A stretch of DNA of 64,000 nt from Eubacterium ventriosum (GCF_025150745.1 NZ_CP102282.1:507501-571500), one strand, 5' to 3'. Positions 48,683 to 58,120 are shown, counted from the first letter of the stretch. Program-made: numbers and translations. Notes: generated by a model from the letters alone, not told the origin.

Positions 48683-49956
48683 CACGACAGCTTGTGGCGT
48701 TAACACTTACAGTCCTGATGCATATTGTTTGCTTTGCTATTATGACCGAACGGAAATATTCTGTAAAAAAAACAGTTTCAATTTATTTCGCATTTTTAAC
48801 CGTCTTTGTCTGTTTTGCAATGCTCGCTTCACGGGTATTGTTTGACATTCATTCTTTTTATGCTACTTCTCTTACGTTTTTAGGTACAATGCTTGTGTCG
48901 TTTATTATTTTCATGGTGACGTCGGCAGACCCTGCCTGTAAAAAGGTGTTTTTGTTTCTTAGCTATTCGTCGATGTTCTGCATTTTTTTCTGCAGTTCAG
49001 CTATGATAAGCAGCGTCTGGTTTAAAGACGGCTTCGGTATCGCTGCCGTATATGTGAAAATAATCATAAGAACCCTGCTGTATCTGCCGGTAATATGGTC
49101 ATATATCGTCTTTTTGCGTCCGGCGATACGTGAGGTTTCGGGTTCAAATAAAAAAATCTGGCACTCTATTTCGCTGGTTTCTGTACAGTTTTTAAGTGTA
49201 TTTTCTATATTTTGCTTCATTTATACTATGAAAAATGACTTCAGGGCATGGTATAGTCTTTTGTTTGCAGCCACTGTTCTGATTTATTTTTCGGTATTGT
49301 TGATTAGTTTTGGTATGATCCGTTATATGATAAAGGAAAGTCGAATGGAGTTGATTGAAGAAAACATGAAGCATCTGCAAGACCGGCTTAAAACTGCAAA
49401 AGAAAACGAGATGTCTGCCAAAACCGTCCGGCATGATTTCCGACATCACAACCAAAATATTGCCACAATGATCCAAAAGGGAGAAACCAATGAAGCTCTG
49501 CACTACATAGAACAGTACAATGAAAGTCTGGACGCTGCAAGAACGAAAGAATTTTGTTCCCATGTGACGGTAAATGCAATACTTAGCAGTTTTTATATCA
49601 AAGCGCAAAATGACGGAATTTGTATTTCAATTGAAGCGGACACGCAGGAAGGCACCAACATTAGTGATATGGATTTTGTCGCTATACTCTCAAATATTTT
49701 GGAAAACGCTGTCAATGGCTGCAAGGAATGTGGTGCTCATGGTAAGATAAATGTCAACATCCGAACTGTTTCGGATAAAACGGTTATTGTGTGTAGCAAC
49801 TCCTGTAAACCGGGGCTTGTTATCGAAAATAATATGATAAAGCATAGGGGAATCGGCATAGAGAGTATGCTGACAGCGGCGAGAAAATACGACGGCGATA
49901 TAAGTTATCGTTTAGAGAATGATGTACTCACCCTATGTGTTATTCTGAAAAAATGA
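48679..49956 (+). CDS. GHKL-type sensor histidine kinase (AgrC-like)
   Basis: 425 aa. About six N-terminal membrane helices are followed by a linker coiled coil and the HisKA-like segment TVRHDFRHHNQNIATM, whose His is the likely phosphorylation site. The N-box is ILENAVNGCKE and the G-box region GIGIESML. Partner of the LytTR regulator. No AgrB or AgrD gene is found nearby, so the signal is unknown. Convincing terminator 45 nt downstream. Confidence 0.92.
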   Translation: MTRQLVALTLTVLMHIVCFAIMTERKYSVKKTVSIYFAFLTVFVCFAMLASRVLFDIHSFYATSLTFLGTMLVSFIIFMVTSADPACKKVFLFLSYSSMFCIFFCSSAMISSVWFKDGFGIAAVYVKIIIRTLLYLPVIWSYIVFLRPAIREVSGSNKKIWHSISLVSVQFLSVFSIFCFIYTMKNDFRAWYSLLFAATVLIYFSVLLISFGMIRYMIKESRMELIEENMKHLQDRLKTAKENEMSAKTVRHDFRHHNQNIATMIQKGETNEALHYIEQYNESLDAARTKEFCSHVTVNAILSSFYIKAQNDGICISIEADTQEGTNISDMDFVAILSNILENAVNGCKECGAHGKINVNIRTVSDKTVIVCSNSCKPGLVIENNMIKHRGIGIESMLTAARKYDGDISYRLENDVLTLCVILKK

Positions 49957-50000
49957 TTTTGAAAACCAATTGCGTTCAAAAAACGACCAATTACGAAGAA

Positions 50001-50026
50001 AACCATCCGTAAGGATGGTTTTTTGT
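50001..50026 (+). terminator. Terminator after the two-component genes
   Basis: Stem AACCATCC/GGATGGTT with GTAA loop and TTTTTT. It separates regulation genes from the surface cluster. Confidence 0.88.
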
Positions 50027-50064
50027 TATACTTTATTAAATTTAATGTGTCAGGAGGTTAGAAT

Positions 50065-50214
50065 ACGAGCGTTTTTAGTAAGAAGAAGCTGACCTTTGGC
50101 AAGGCGGTAAAATTTAATTATGAACGAGGGCATGAAAAACTGAAAACAGATCAAAAACTCTTAAAAACATATAAACAGACAGGCTTATGGGAAGGGGAAT
50201 GGAACGAATTATGA
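50065..50214 (+). CDS. Possible 49-aa basic ORF with non-canonical ACG start
   Basis: A frame opens right after the stop at 50059 and runs to a TGA (50212-50214) that overlaps the ATG of the large surface gene. AGGAGG at 50052-50057 is ideally spaced for codon 50065, but that codon is ACG. Translation after it reads SVFSKKKLTFGKAVKFNYE and ends GLWEGEWNEL. A single T-to-C change of ATG would explain it. Coupling to the next gene supports a real or recently lost gene. No family recognised. Confidence 0.45.
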   Translation, partial: TSVFSKKKLTFGKAVKFNYERGHEKLKTDQKLLKTYKQTGLWEGEWNEL

Positions 50215-53200
50215 AGGATAAGAAAAAGAGAATAGTAAAACGCCTGGCGGCGGTGACCTTGAGTCTTATTATTGTGCTTTCTCAGATTGGTGGTACAGCA
50301 CCATGGAACAGCGGATTTGCTGTCCGTGGGGCGGAGGTATCTTCACCTATAGTTTTGAAAAGAATTGACGGCAGCGGAGAAGCCTTCATTTACCACAGCT
50401 TTGTGGAAACAAAGTCCTTTACGACAGGTCAGACTTATGCATTTTTAAACGGCATTTTCAATTATGACGATGGTGTGTCCGCGCTTGGAGCAGGAGCAAT
50501 CTTAAAGGCGACGGATGTGACAAACAGATCCGCCCACTACATAAAAAACAAGTATGGAACAAATGCCGAGGTAAAGGTTTATGTGGACGTAGTTACACCG
50601 GGCAAGGATTTTGATAACTGTGTAGTCGGAGGACTTTATGAGGTTCCGAATTCCGGAACTCCTACGGGATACCGTTATTTTTGCGGATATGGCGGAGCAC
50701 AAAACTGCGGGCCATACTACGCTTATAACTATGAGAAGGAAAGTATTACCTCCGGAGATATATCGGCGTCATTGAATGATATTGAAAAGCAAGGTTCGGG
50801 AAATTCAAAGGATTACACAGTAACGATTACATATGACGGAAATAAAAGCAAGATTTTAGACCACGGAAGTTATACAGTTAAGTTTACTACTCCTGACAAG
50901 GTAAAATTTGTTGTTTCAGACAGCGAGGGAAATTCCATTACGGCGAATTTTCAATGTCCGCTGGCTGTACGCTATGATGGAAACAACGAAAATGCAGGTA
51001 ATATTCCTTCCACTCAGGCGACTTGGAAGGGAGAAAGCATCAAAATATCTACCCAAAAACCAACCCGCGCCGGTTATTCGTTTGTAAACTGGAAAGATGC
51101 TGAAACCGGCACGACATATGCGGCAGGACAGAGCTTTACTCCTACGAAATCAACGAGGCTTTTAGCTCAGTGGAAAGATAGCCAGGCACCGAATGTTGGC
51201 TATACGCCTACTCAGGTTATGACGGGAGACTCCGATGAGGCTGTGAAAGACGCGGTGCGGGCTGCGCTCACTATCACGGATAATGAGCCTGCTTCAGAAT
51301 GTACGGTTACTGTGACTTTACCAGCAGACTTTACTAAAACACCGGGGAATAAAAATGCTACGGTAAAAGTCACGGATAAGGCAGGAAATACCACTACAAA
51401 GATCTGCTCAGTTTACGTTTCTTCTTATGTGGATATTTCGACACCGGTTTTCACGAAAGATACAAAAAATCTCACCTCTACGTTGAACAATCCCGGCACT
51501 GATGCAGTTACAGAAAGTGGCTTTGTTTGGGGCGTTATGAACTCACCGAGCCTTACCGTAAATAACGGAAAAGCAACAACGACGACCATAGCAGGTAAGG
51601 CGGGAGACAAAATTTCCGTTACGGCGAATAATCTGCAAAAGGGTGTAAAATATTATGCAAGAGCGTATATTACCGCAGGCGGAGTTACTTATTACAGCGA
51701 GGAGATCACAATAGGGCTGGGCCTACCCGCATACGGTACTTTTACAATAAAAAACAATGGTAGCAATACCTTTACGGTGACAAGAAGCGGCGGCAGCGAG
51801 GGCAGCCAGACTGTCTATTTCCGCACGGTAAATGGTTCGGCGGTAGGCGGCACGCACTTTACACACAAAAATGGCACATTGACCTTTAAAGAAGGAGAAA
51901 CATCAAAAACCATAACAATAAGCGAAAAGACAACAAACGCACCGTATAGTGGCAAGCCAGCCACTGCTTATAGTAACGCAGACCGTACCTATTCGGTGGA
52001 AATCTACCGCATAACGGGTGGCGGAGCCCTTGGAAGTCCTGCAAATGCAACGAGGACATTGAAAAAAGTTAGCGGATATACGGTGGACAGAACTGTGTAC
52101 AATGAGACGGAAAGAGCCGTAACCATTACAGACAGCAACAAGTGGGTTGCTGACCAGTCAGGTACCGGAGACTGGAAAATATATTTTCAAAATAGCAGAG
52201 GAAAAAATACCAATCAGATAAATTTCAATGTAAACAAAGCCATTGACTCATCCTATTTAAAGGCGACGGCATCCGGATTTTATTACAGAGCATACTTTAA
52301 TTTTAAAGAAAAAGAAAATGGATACCAGCTTGCGTGGATGGGAAATCACGCCCCGAATAGTTGTGGTCCTTCTACGATCAGAAGCAAGTCGGCAATACCG
52401 ATAGACGACAGCAAGTTTGGCAGTGCTTACTTTACCGCCACATGGGAGACGGGTTCAGGTACAACTAAGCCTGATGGCGCATTGAATCTTCCGGCTATGA
52501 CCGGAACACAGATTTCTGCGGTAAACGGAACGAATGCAGCAAGCGGTAGAAGAGTCGAAAACAACAAATACATATTGTTTGACATTAACGATACCGCTCA
52601 TGTCTGGTTCTCGTCAGCCGGTAGTGGCGAAGATATCTGGTACATGAACAGCTATAACGATTACACTATGATTTACGACCCTATTGAACCCCAGCTTGTG
52701 GCAGTTGCTCCTATGGCAGGAGGTACTTACAAGATTGGAGATTCATTTATAGTTTCGTTAATTTTTGACGAAATTGTAGATAGCACGAACAGTGGCACTC
52801 TTTCAAGTGTTAAGGTGAACACATCATGGGGAACGGCCTCTTATGTTGGAGGAGCGAATACAAACGTTCTCTATTTTAAGGGGACTGTAGCGAATAACGC
52901 AAGTGGAAAACTCACTGTAAACGGATTTACAAATCCAAGTTATATCAAGGATATGTGCGACGTTACAACTACAAAGGCGACAACAAGCGGCACGGGTACC
53001 ACAACTGCAACCGTTAACACATCCGTTCCGAAATTCACCGTTACGAGAAACGGAATTACCAATGGCACGGGCAAAGCAACGATTAAAGTTGATGCGAATC
53101 AGACAAAAACCACGGGAATGAGTTACGCATGGTCGGATTCAACGACTGCACCGACAACAGGTTGGGTGGAACTTTCATCATCAGAGCTTACCACCGCAAA

Positions 53201-55109
53201 AAATTCAGGGCTTTCGCTATCCATTCGTAAAGAACCGGGTAGTGGCACAAGCAATGGCAAGTGGTATCTTCATGTAAAAGCAGTTTATGCTACAACGGGA
53301 GCTTCGGATTACAAAAACGTTTGTCTTGATTTCGGCACGGCGTCAACCCCCGCAACGGGAAGCACACCACCAACGCTCACTGTTACGGCTAATAATACGA
53401 ATTGGGCTACAAGCAGAAGCATAAAAATTTCGACAACCGGTGCAGAAACTCTGAAATACCGCAAGTCGGATGCAACCACGTGGACAACATTAAGTTCAAC
53501 TGCAACAAGCGTTACAGTTACAAATAACGGTTATTATACATTCCTATTGACAGCGGGAGATGTTACTGTTTCCAAAACTGTTCAGGTTGAAAAAATTGAT
53601 CGGGAAGCCCCTACGGCTTCTGTCGGAGAGTTGACAAGCGGAACCGTTGAATCACCAAAAAGTGGTGTTTATACAAAAATTGTTTTACCTATAACCTATG
53701 CCGATGCACATTCGGGAGTAAAAACCGTGCAATACAGTTGGACGAACAGCACTGTAACACCGACTTCGTGGAGTACACTTCGGACAGGTGCAAAAACAGT
53801 TGCTTATACGGCGACCGAAAGTGTGCTGACAACTAAATATCTGCATATTAAGGTTTTTGATAATCTTAGTCACACTTGCACAGCCTATTCGCAGGCTTAT
53901 ACGGTGATTTCCCAAACGGCGGTTGAGAATCATGCACCGACGATTACCATAGAAGGTGCACTGACAGCATGGACAAACGATATGGCGACATTAACCTGGA
54001 GGCTTTCAAATTACACCGGAAAAAATTACGAAGTTATTTTACCGGATGGCAAAACAAGCATAGAGCCAAATGGTCAGGTCTGGGCAAGGCAGAATGGCGA
54101 CTATACGGTGACTGTCCGAGATCTTGACTACGGCGGAAAGAACAGTGCAACTATAAAGGTTGATAAACTTGACTTTGACCCACCGACTGTAACCGTAAGC
54201 GGTGGTTCAAACAGCTGGTCGAAAGATGATCAGGTCATTACTATAACCGCAAGCGATAGTCAAAGTGGCGTTGGCGAAAAATGGTACAAAGTAGTTTCAA
54301 ATACCGAGGAAATTCCAACCGAGGGTCTGACGAAGCTTACCGGGAATACAATTACCGTAAGTGATGAAGGTAAGTATTACATTTATTACAAGATTTACGA
54401 TAATGCAGGGGACACGGAGACAGGCAGAGAAGCCAATAAAACAGAGGGCTTTAAGCTTGTTCAAATAGACAAGACACCTCCTGAAATTACCTTTGGTGAG
54501 TATTCCGCAGGATCGGGAATGACTGTGACTGTAAAGGACGGTGAGGATGGTACAGGTTTGTCGGGGCTTGCTTCGGTTACATATAAGATAGAAAACAGCG
54601 AGGAAACTCTGAAAACAGAAAACATTTCGGTAAGCGGGAAAACCAATGTTAGCTTTACACTGACGGAAATCCCCGCAGGAGATATAAGGATAACTGTAAC
54701 AGCCGTTGATAATGCGGGAAACAGTTTTGTAAGTTACAAGGACATTCATGTTGACATTGTCAGCGTGGATATCACATGGGGAGACATGGAATTTACTTAC
54801 TCGGATGGAACATGGAACGCAGAAACTCATACCTACGAGGGTGTCGGCTGGAGTCCGGATAAAACGGATGGAAATAAAATTACCGTACAAAACAGTGGCG
54901 ATGTTGAGGTCAGCGTATCCTATCGATACACGCAGACAAAGAGTCAGGTGTCCGGTGGCTTTACCGATGGGGAAGCAGTTATTACCGCACCGGTTGTCCT
55001 TCCGGCAGCAGAAAAGAAATCTGCGTGGTTGAGTTTAAACGGAAAACCGACAGAATCAATGGAAAAATCGGTACTCGGTTCGGTAACAGTAACAGTTGGA
55101 GGTGATTAA
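50211..55109 (+). CDS. Giant secreted multidomain surface protein
   Basis: 1632 aa from ATG 50211 (MKDKKKRIVKRLAAVTL); upstream ATGs at 50187 and 50199 lack proper spacing. A signal peptide (LAAVTLSLIIVLSQIGGTAPW) is followed by an InlB/Flg_new-type repeat near 250-322 (GYSFVNWKDAETG), a Calx-beta-like domain near 505-620 (VGGTHFTHKNGTLTFKEGE), and several Ig-like Thr/Ser-rich domains with DxxPP boundaries (DREAPTASV, DFDPPTVTV, DKTPPEITF). The last 114 aa (VDITWGDMEFTYSDGTWN) are the domain shared with the two small secreted proteins downstream. No LPxTG or C-terminal helix. Likely an adhesin or matrix protein. Confidence 0.85.
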   Translation: MKDKKKRIVKRLAAVTLSLIIVLSQIGGTAPWNSGFAVRGAEVSSPIVLKRIDGSGEAFIYHSFVETKSFTTGQTYAFLNGIFNYDDGVSALGAGAILKATDVTNRSAHYIKNKYGTNAEVKVYVDVVTPGKDFDNCVVGGLYEVPNSGTPTGYRYFCGYGGAQNCGPYYAYNYEKESITSGDISASLNDIEKQGSGNSKDYTVTITYDGNKSKILDHGSYTVKFTTPDKVKFVVSDSEGNSITANFQCPLAVRYDGNNENAGNIPSTQATWKGESIKISTQKPTRAGYSFVNWKDAETGTTYAAGQSFTPTKSTRLLAQWKDSQAPNVGYTPTQVMTGDSDEAVKDAVRAALTITDNEPASECTVTVTLPADFTKTPGNKNATVKVTDKAGNTTTKICSVYVSSYVDISTPVFTKDTKNLTSTLNNPGTDAVTESGFVWGVMNSPSLTVNNGKATTTTIAGKAGDKISVTANNLQKGVKYYARAYITAGGVTYYSEEITIGLGLPAYGTFTIKNNGSNTFTVTRSGGSEGSQTVYFRTVNGSAVGGTHFTHKNGTLTFKEGETSKTITISEKTTNAPYSGKPATAYSNADRTYSVEIYRITGGGALGSPANATRTLKKVSGYTVDRTVYNETERAVTITDSNKWVADQSGTGDWKIYFQNSRGKNTNQINFNVNKAIDSSYLKATASGFYYRAYFNFKEKENGYQLAWMGNHAPNSCGPSTIRSKSAIPIDDSKFGSAYFTATWETGSGTTKPDGALNLPAMTGTQISAVNGTNAASGRRVENNKYILFDINDTAHVWFSSAGSGEDIWYMNSYNDYTMIYDPIEPQLVAVAPMAGGTYKIGDSFIVSLIFDEIVDSTNSGTLSSVKVNTSWGTASYVGGANTNVLYFKGTVANNASGKLTVNGFTNPSYIKDMCDVTTTKATTSGTGTTTATVNTSVPKFTVTRNGITNGTGKATIKVDANQTKTTGMSYAWSDSTTAPTTGWVELSSSELTTAKNSGLSLSIRKEPGSGTSNGKWYLHVKAVYATTGASDYKNVCLDFGTASTPATGSTPPTLTVTANNTNWATSRSIKISTTGAETLKYRKSDATTWTTLSSTATSVTVTNNGYYTFLLTAGDVTVSKTVQVEKIDREAPTASVGELTSGTVESPKSGVYTKIVLPITYADAHSGVKTVQYSWTNSTVTPTSWSTLRTGAKTVAYTATESVLTTKYLHIKVFDNLSHTCTAYSQAYTVISQTAVENHAPTITIEGALTAWTNDMATLTWRLSNYTGKNYEVILPDGKTSIEPNGQVWARQNGDYTVTVRDLDYGGKNSATIKVDKLDFDPPTVTVSGGSNSWSKDDQVITITASDSQSGVGEKWYKVVSNTEEIPTEGLTKLTGNTITVSDEGKYYIYYKIYDNAGDTETGREANKTEGFKLVQIDKTPPEITFGEYSAGSGMTVTVKDGEDGTGLSGLASVTYKIENSEETLKTENISVSGKTNVSFTLTEIPAGDIRITVTAVDNAGNSFVSYKDIHVDIVSVDITWGDMEFTYSDGTWNAETHTYEGVGWSPDKTDGNKITVQNSGDVEVSVSYRYTQTKSQVSGGFTDGEAVITAPVVLPAAEKKSAWLSLNGKPTESMEKSVLGSVTVTVGGD

Positions 55110-55111
55110 GT

Positions 55112-55648
55112 ATGACCGATGACAAGAAAGAAAACAAAAAAAAGTGGCTACTACTTTTGCTTTTGCTACTTATTACAATTGCCGCGGTGGGATTAAGCGT
55201 TTGGGCGATATGGTTTCGTGATGGTGATGCCATCCTTGCTCCAGATTATGCACCACAGCAGGTTGAGGAAAACGCCGAACCAATCGGTGACGATGGGGAG
55301 AAAAAACTCTCACAGCCAGAGGGCGGCGGAGCAGTAGGTCTTACCTATGCAAAAGAGGTAGATATCAGCCTTTCGGATAAGAAGGCAACACTTTTGTTTG
55401 CCAATCCGACAAAATCCAATCAGGATATGGTACTTCAGCTTGTAATAGATGACGTTGTTATCCTGCAATCGGGTAGATTGGAGCCTGGCAACAGGGTTTC
55501 CGCACTGAACCTTTTGGACGGTGCCGAAAAGAAGCTTGCTGCAGGAGGCTATGACGGAAAAATCGTTGTCCTGTATTATGACCGCACAAGCGCAGAAAAA
55601 GCTATGGTCAATACGGAAATTCCCGTAACTGTGACGGTGACGGAGTAG
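55112..55648 (+). CDS. Membrane-anchored beta-domain surface protein, paralogue 1
   Basis: 178 aa. Charged N-terminus, one membrane helix (WLLLLLLLLITIAAVGLSVWAIW), a Pro/Glu-rich linker (PDYAPQQVEENAEP), then a beta-rich domain (ATLLFANPTKSNQDMVLQLVIDD, ILQSGRLEPGNRVSALNL, VNTEIPVTVTV). The same layout recurs in the 56.9-kb gene. ATG 55112 follows GGAGG inside the end of the giant gene. It may anchor the assembly to the membrane. No named family recognised. Confidence 0.75.
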   Translation: MTDDKKENKKKWLLLLLLLLITIAAVGLSVWAIWFRDGDAILAPDYAPQQVEENAEPIGDDGEKKLSQPEGGGAVGLTYAKEVDISLSDKKATLLFANPTKSNQDMVLQLVIDDVVILQSGRLEPGNRVSALNLLDGAEKKLAAGGYDGKIVVLYYDRTSAEKAMVNTEIPVTVTVTE

Positions 55649-55705
55649 TACTTTTTCGCCTGCAAGGGCGTGAAATATATAAACATAAAGAAAGGAATTT
55701 TTAAT

Positions 55706-56224
55706 ATGAAAAAATTATTTGTTATGCTTTTAACTCTTACGATTTTGGCAGTACCGGTTACCGCCTATGGGGGAGAAGATACCATAGGCAAAAACGAAAA
55801 CCGAAGCATTGATGTGCAGGCAAAGTATGCAAACGGTACGGACACACCAGATGTTTACAGTGTAAACGTTGCATGGGGAGCAATGCAATTTACCTATTCT
55901 GCCGCAGGTACCAGAGTGTGGGATCCTTCTAAACATCAATATACCGACAACATCACAACAAATTGGACTGCAGACGGAGATACGGTCACCGTAACTAATC
56001 ATTCCAACAAGGATGTGAATGTGAGTTTTGCTTATGCAAAAGCTTCCGGTTTTGAAGATGTAAACGGTGCATTCAGTGTGGAGTCTAAAACGCTGAACGC
56101 AGGTACTGTAGATGATGTGGCGGGGGCTGACGGCGTAAGTACTAAACTAACGCTTTCCGGAACCCTTGCAAGTAATATTACCAATTTTACAAAAGTCGGT
56201 TCTATTACAGTTTCCCTGAATTAA
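55706..56224 (+). CDS. Small secreted surface protein with W-G-x-M-x-F-T-Y domain (1)
   Basis: 172 aa from ATG 55706 after AAAGGA. Sec signal peptide (KLFVMLLTLTILAVPVTAYG), short linker, then a single domain: VNVAWGAMQFTYSAAGTRVW, H-x-Y, VTVTNHSNKDVNVSFAY, ending KVGSITVSLN. It is homologous to the C-terminus of the giant protein and to the next gene. No anchor of its own, so it may bind the wall or its partners. Confidence 0.8.
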   Translation: MKKLFVMLLTLTILAVPVTAYGGEDTIGKNENRSIDVQAKYANGTDTPDVYSVNVAWGAMQFTYSAAGTRVWDPSKHQYTDNITTNWTADGDTVTVTNHSNKDVNVSFAYAKASGFEDVNGAFSVESKTLNAGTVDDVAGADGVSTKLTLSGTLASNITNFTKVGSITVSLN

Positions 56225-56257
56225 TTTGTATTTTATATCAGAAAGGAATATAGAGAA

Positions 56258-56794
56258 ATGAAAAAAATATTTGCAATTATTATTTCTTTGGCGCTACTTT
56301 CTACGGCGTCTGTAACTGCCTTTGCGGCAAGTCCTATCACAGCTAAAGATGGAAGTGACTCCGCAGTGGTTAAGGGTACTTATGTTGCGGGCGATGCTTC
56401 AGCAACAGTTTACAGTGTAGATATTGCCTGGGGAAGTATGGAATTTACTTATACAGACGCTTCAAAAGGAACATGGAATCCGGATACGCACGGCTATGAC
56501 GGTGCCAAGGCTGCTACATGGAGTTGCGCGACAGACGCAAACAAAATCGAAGTCACAAATCATTCTAATGCCAATGTAACTGCACAGCTCAGCTATGCAC
56601 CTGAGTCAGGATACAACGGAATTAGCGGAAGTTTCTCTGATGGTGGAACACTGAATCTCAATAGCGCTGTAGATACTAGATATTCAGCCGCACCTTCGGG
56701 TAGCGCAACTCTCAGCCTGACCGGAGATCTTGCTTCCGATACTTCTGCAAAAACAAAAATCGGTGTAGTAACAGTGACCCTCGTAAACGAATAA
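56258..56794 (+). CDS. Small secreted surface protein with W-G-x-M-x-F-T-Y domain (2)
   Basis: 178 aa. Sec signal peptide (KIFAIIISLALLSTASVTAFA), then VDIAWGSMEFTYTDASKGTW, the NPDTHGYDG stretch, EVTNHSNANVTAQLSY, and the end KIGVVTVTLVNE. Its tandem neighbour differs but keeps the Trp-Gly, Phe-Thr-Tyr, Trp-Asn/Asp and Asn-His-Ser positions. ATG 56258 follows AAAGGA. Confidence 0.82.
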   Translation: MKKIFAIIISLALLSTASVTAFAASPITAKDGSDSAVVKGTYVAGDASATVYSVDIAWGSMEFTYTDASKGTWNPDTHGYDGAKAATWSCATDANKIEVTNHSNANVTAQLSYAPESGYNGISGSFSDGGTLNLNSAVDTRYSAAPSGSATLSLTGDLASDTSAKTKIGVVTVTLVNE

Positions 56795-56925
56795 TATCAT
56801 CGGAATTTAGGATGCGTGCTAACATGCAGCCTGTGTTATGATGGAGATTATCCCTGATTTCTGCTTATCAAGATAATGGGGAGAGGATATGAGGGATGGT
56901 AAAAAATGTACAGGAGTCTAAAAAT

Positions 56926-57411
56926 ATGAAGTGTAAAGCCATTTATTTCTCTGCTGCCATTTGCTTTCTTGCTGTTCTCGGAATGGTCCTGTCTTTTGTT
57001 CTGACAGGTGGAAGAACTGAGCAACCAAAGTTTACACCGCCGCCATTTGAGGAAACAGCACAAAGTGGTATGCCAGATGTGGCGGACGAAAGCTGGACGC
57101 AGATTTATAAGGATGGAATGAATTTCTCAACCCATGTATGCGGCAAAGTCGTTTTGAATGGTAACTCCGCGGATGTGTACTTAACCAATGATGAAGGCAA
57201 CAAGGTCTGGTTAAAGTTGCGCATTCTTGATGAAGAGGACAATATTCTTGCCGAAACAGGACTTTTAAAGCCGAATGAATATGTCAAGACGGTTACATTT
57301 GACAAAATTCCTAAAAGCGGAGCAAACATAAAACTTAAAATAATGGCGTACGAGCCGGATACTTATTATAGCGCCGGAGCTGTAACGCTGAATACCACTG
57401 TGGGAGGATGA
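56926..57411 (+). CDS. Membrane-anchored beta-domain surface protein, paralogue 2
   Basis: 161 aa from ATG 56926 (AGGAG 9 nt upstream); an earlier ATG at 56896 is possible. One N-terminal membrane helix (FSAAICFLAVLGMVLSFVL), a Pro-rich linker (PKFTPPPFEE), then a beta domain similar to the 55.1-kb gene (KVWLKLRILDEEDNILAETGLLKPNEYV, ... TLNTTVGG). Shares layout with paralogue 1. Confidence 0.72.
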   Translation: MKCKAIYFSAAICFLAVLGMVLSFVLTGGRTEQPKFTPPPFEETAQSGMPDVADESWTQIYKDGMNFSTHVCGKVVLNGNSADVYLTNDEGNKVWLKLRILDEEDNILAETGLLKPNEYVKTVTFDKIPKSGANIKLKIMAYEPDTYYSAGAVTLNTTVGG

Positions 57412-57415
57412 AAAT

Positions 57416-58105
57416 ATGAAAAAAACAGCTGTTCTCATTGCCAGCGTTATATTGTCCATTTTTTGTTCTTTGCCGGTTTTCGCCACCGGGAACAATCTGC
57501 CGGAAGAAAAGACGATCGGCGTGTTTGCAAAAGCGGTTTATACGCTTCCTGATGGCTGTTACGGTGCAAAAAAAGACAATGACGGACATTATGTTGTAGA
57601 ATTACCTGACGGCATTAAGATTACATTGACATCGAAATCCGATGTTACTTCCTTACGAATGGTGATTTTTCCAATTACCAAACAGGATAAACGGGCTTAT
57701 CAGTGGATTTCAGACTGTACAACTAATCTCGGAACCAATATTTTGTTTTATGAAATTTATTTTATAGATGAGTACGGAACTCGTGTTGACGTGAATAAGA
57801 CGCTTCAGGTGAACATTACCTTGCCAAAGGGTTATGGTGTGCCTAAAGTAGCTAAGATTTCCACAAACGGAAGTCTATCACAGCTTGTTTCAAAAAGCGA
57901 TAGCAATAAAATATCCTTTACCATTGATAAAGGAGGATACTATGCCGTTGTATCAGCGAGGGCTGGTAGTACCGTTACACATATTTTTCCTAAAACCGGC
58001 GAAAAAAGCATGATAAATATTTGGATTGCTTTGTTTTTTGTCTCCGGAATAGGCGTAGCGGGAACCGCAGTCTATGGAAGAAAGAAAAAATATTCTGCAA
58101 AATAA
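57416..58105 (+). CDS. Cell-wall-anchored surface protein with FPKTG sorting signal
   Basis: 229 aa. Signal peptide (TAVLIASVILSIFCSLPVFA), a beta-rich body, then the C-terminal sorting signal FPKTGEKS, a membrane helix (IWIALFFVSGIGVAGTAVYG) and RKKK. FPKTG is a variant of LPxTG used in pilin-type sortase substrates. No sortase gene is in the island, so a housekeeping sortase elsewhere is implied. Last gene of the cluster. Confidence 0.85.
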   Translation: MKKTAVLIASVILSIFCSLPVFATGNNLPEEKTIGVFAKAVYTLPDGCYGAKKDNDGHYVVELPDGIKITLTSKSDVTSLRMVIFPITKQDKRAYQWISDCTTNLGTNILFYEIYFIDEYGTRVDVNKTLQVNITLPKGYGVPKVAKISTNGSLSQLVSKSDSNKISFTIDKGGYYAVVSARAGSTVTHIFPKTGEKSMINIWIALFFVSGIGVAGTAVYGRKKKYSAK

Positions 58106-58120
58106 TGTGGGTATAATACC

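Noticed and set aside
54297-54890. 197-codon minus-strand frame within the giant surface gene
   Set aside because: Antisense shadow; no start signal or recognisable domain.
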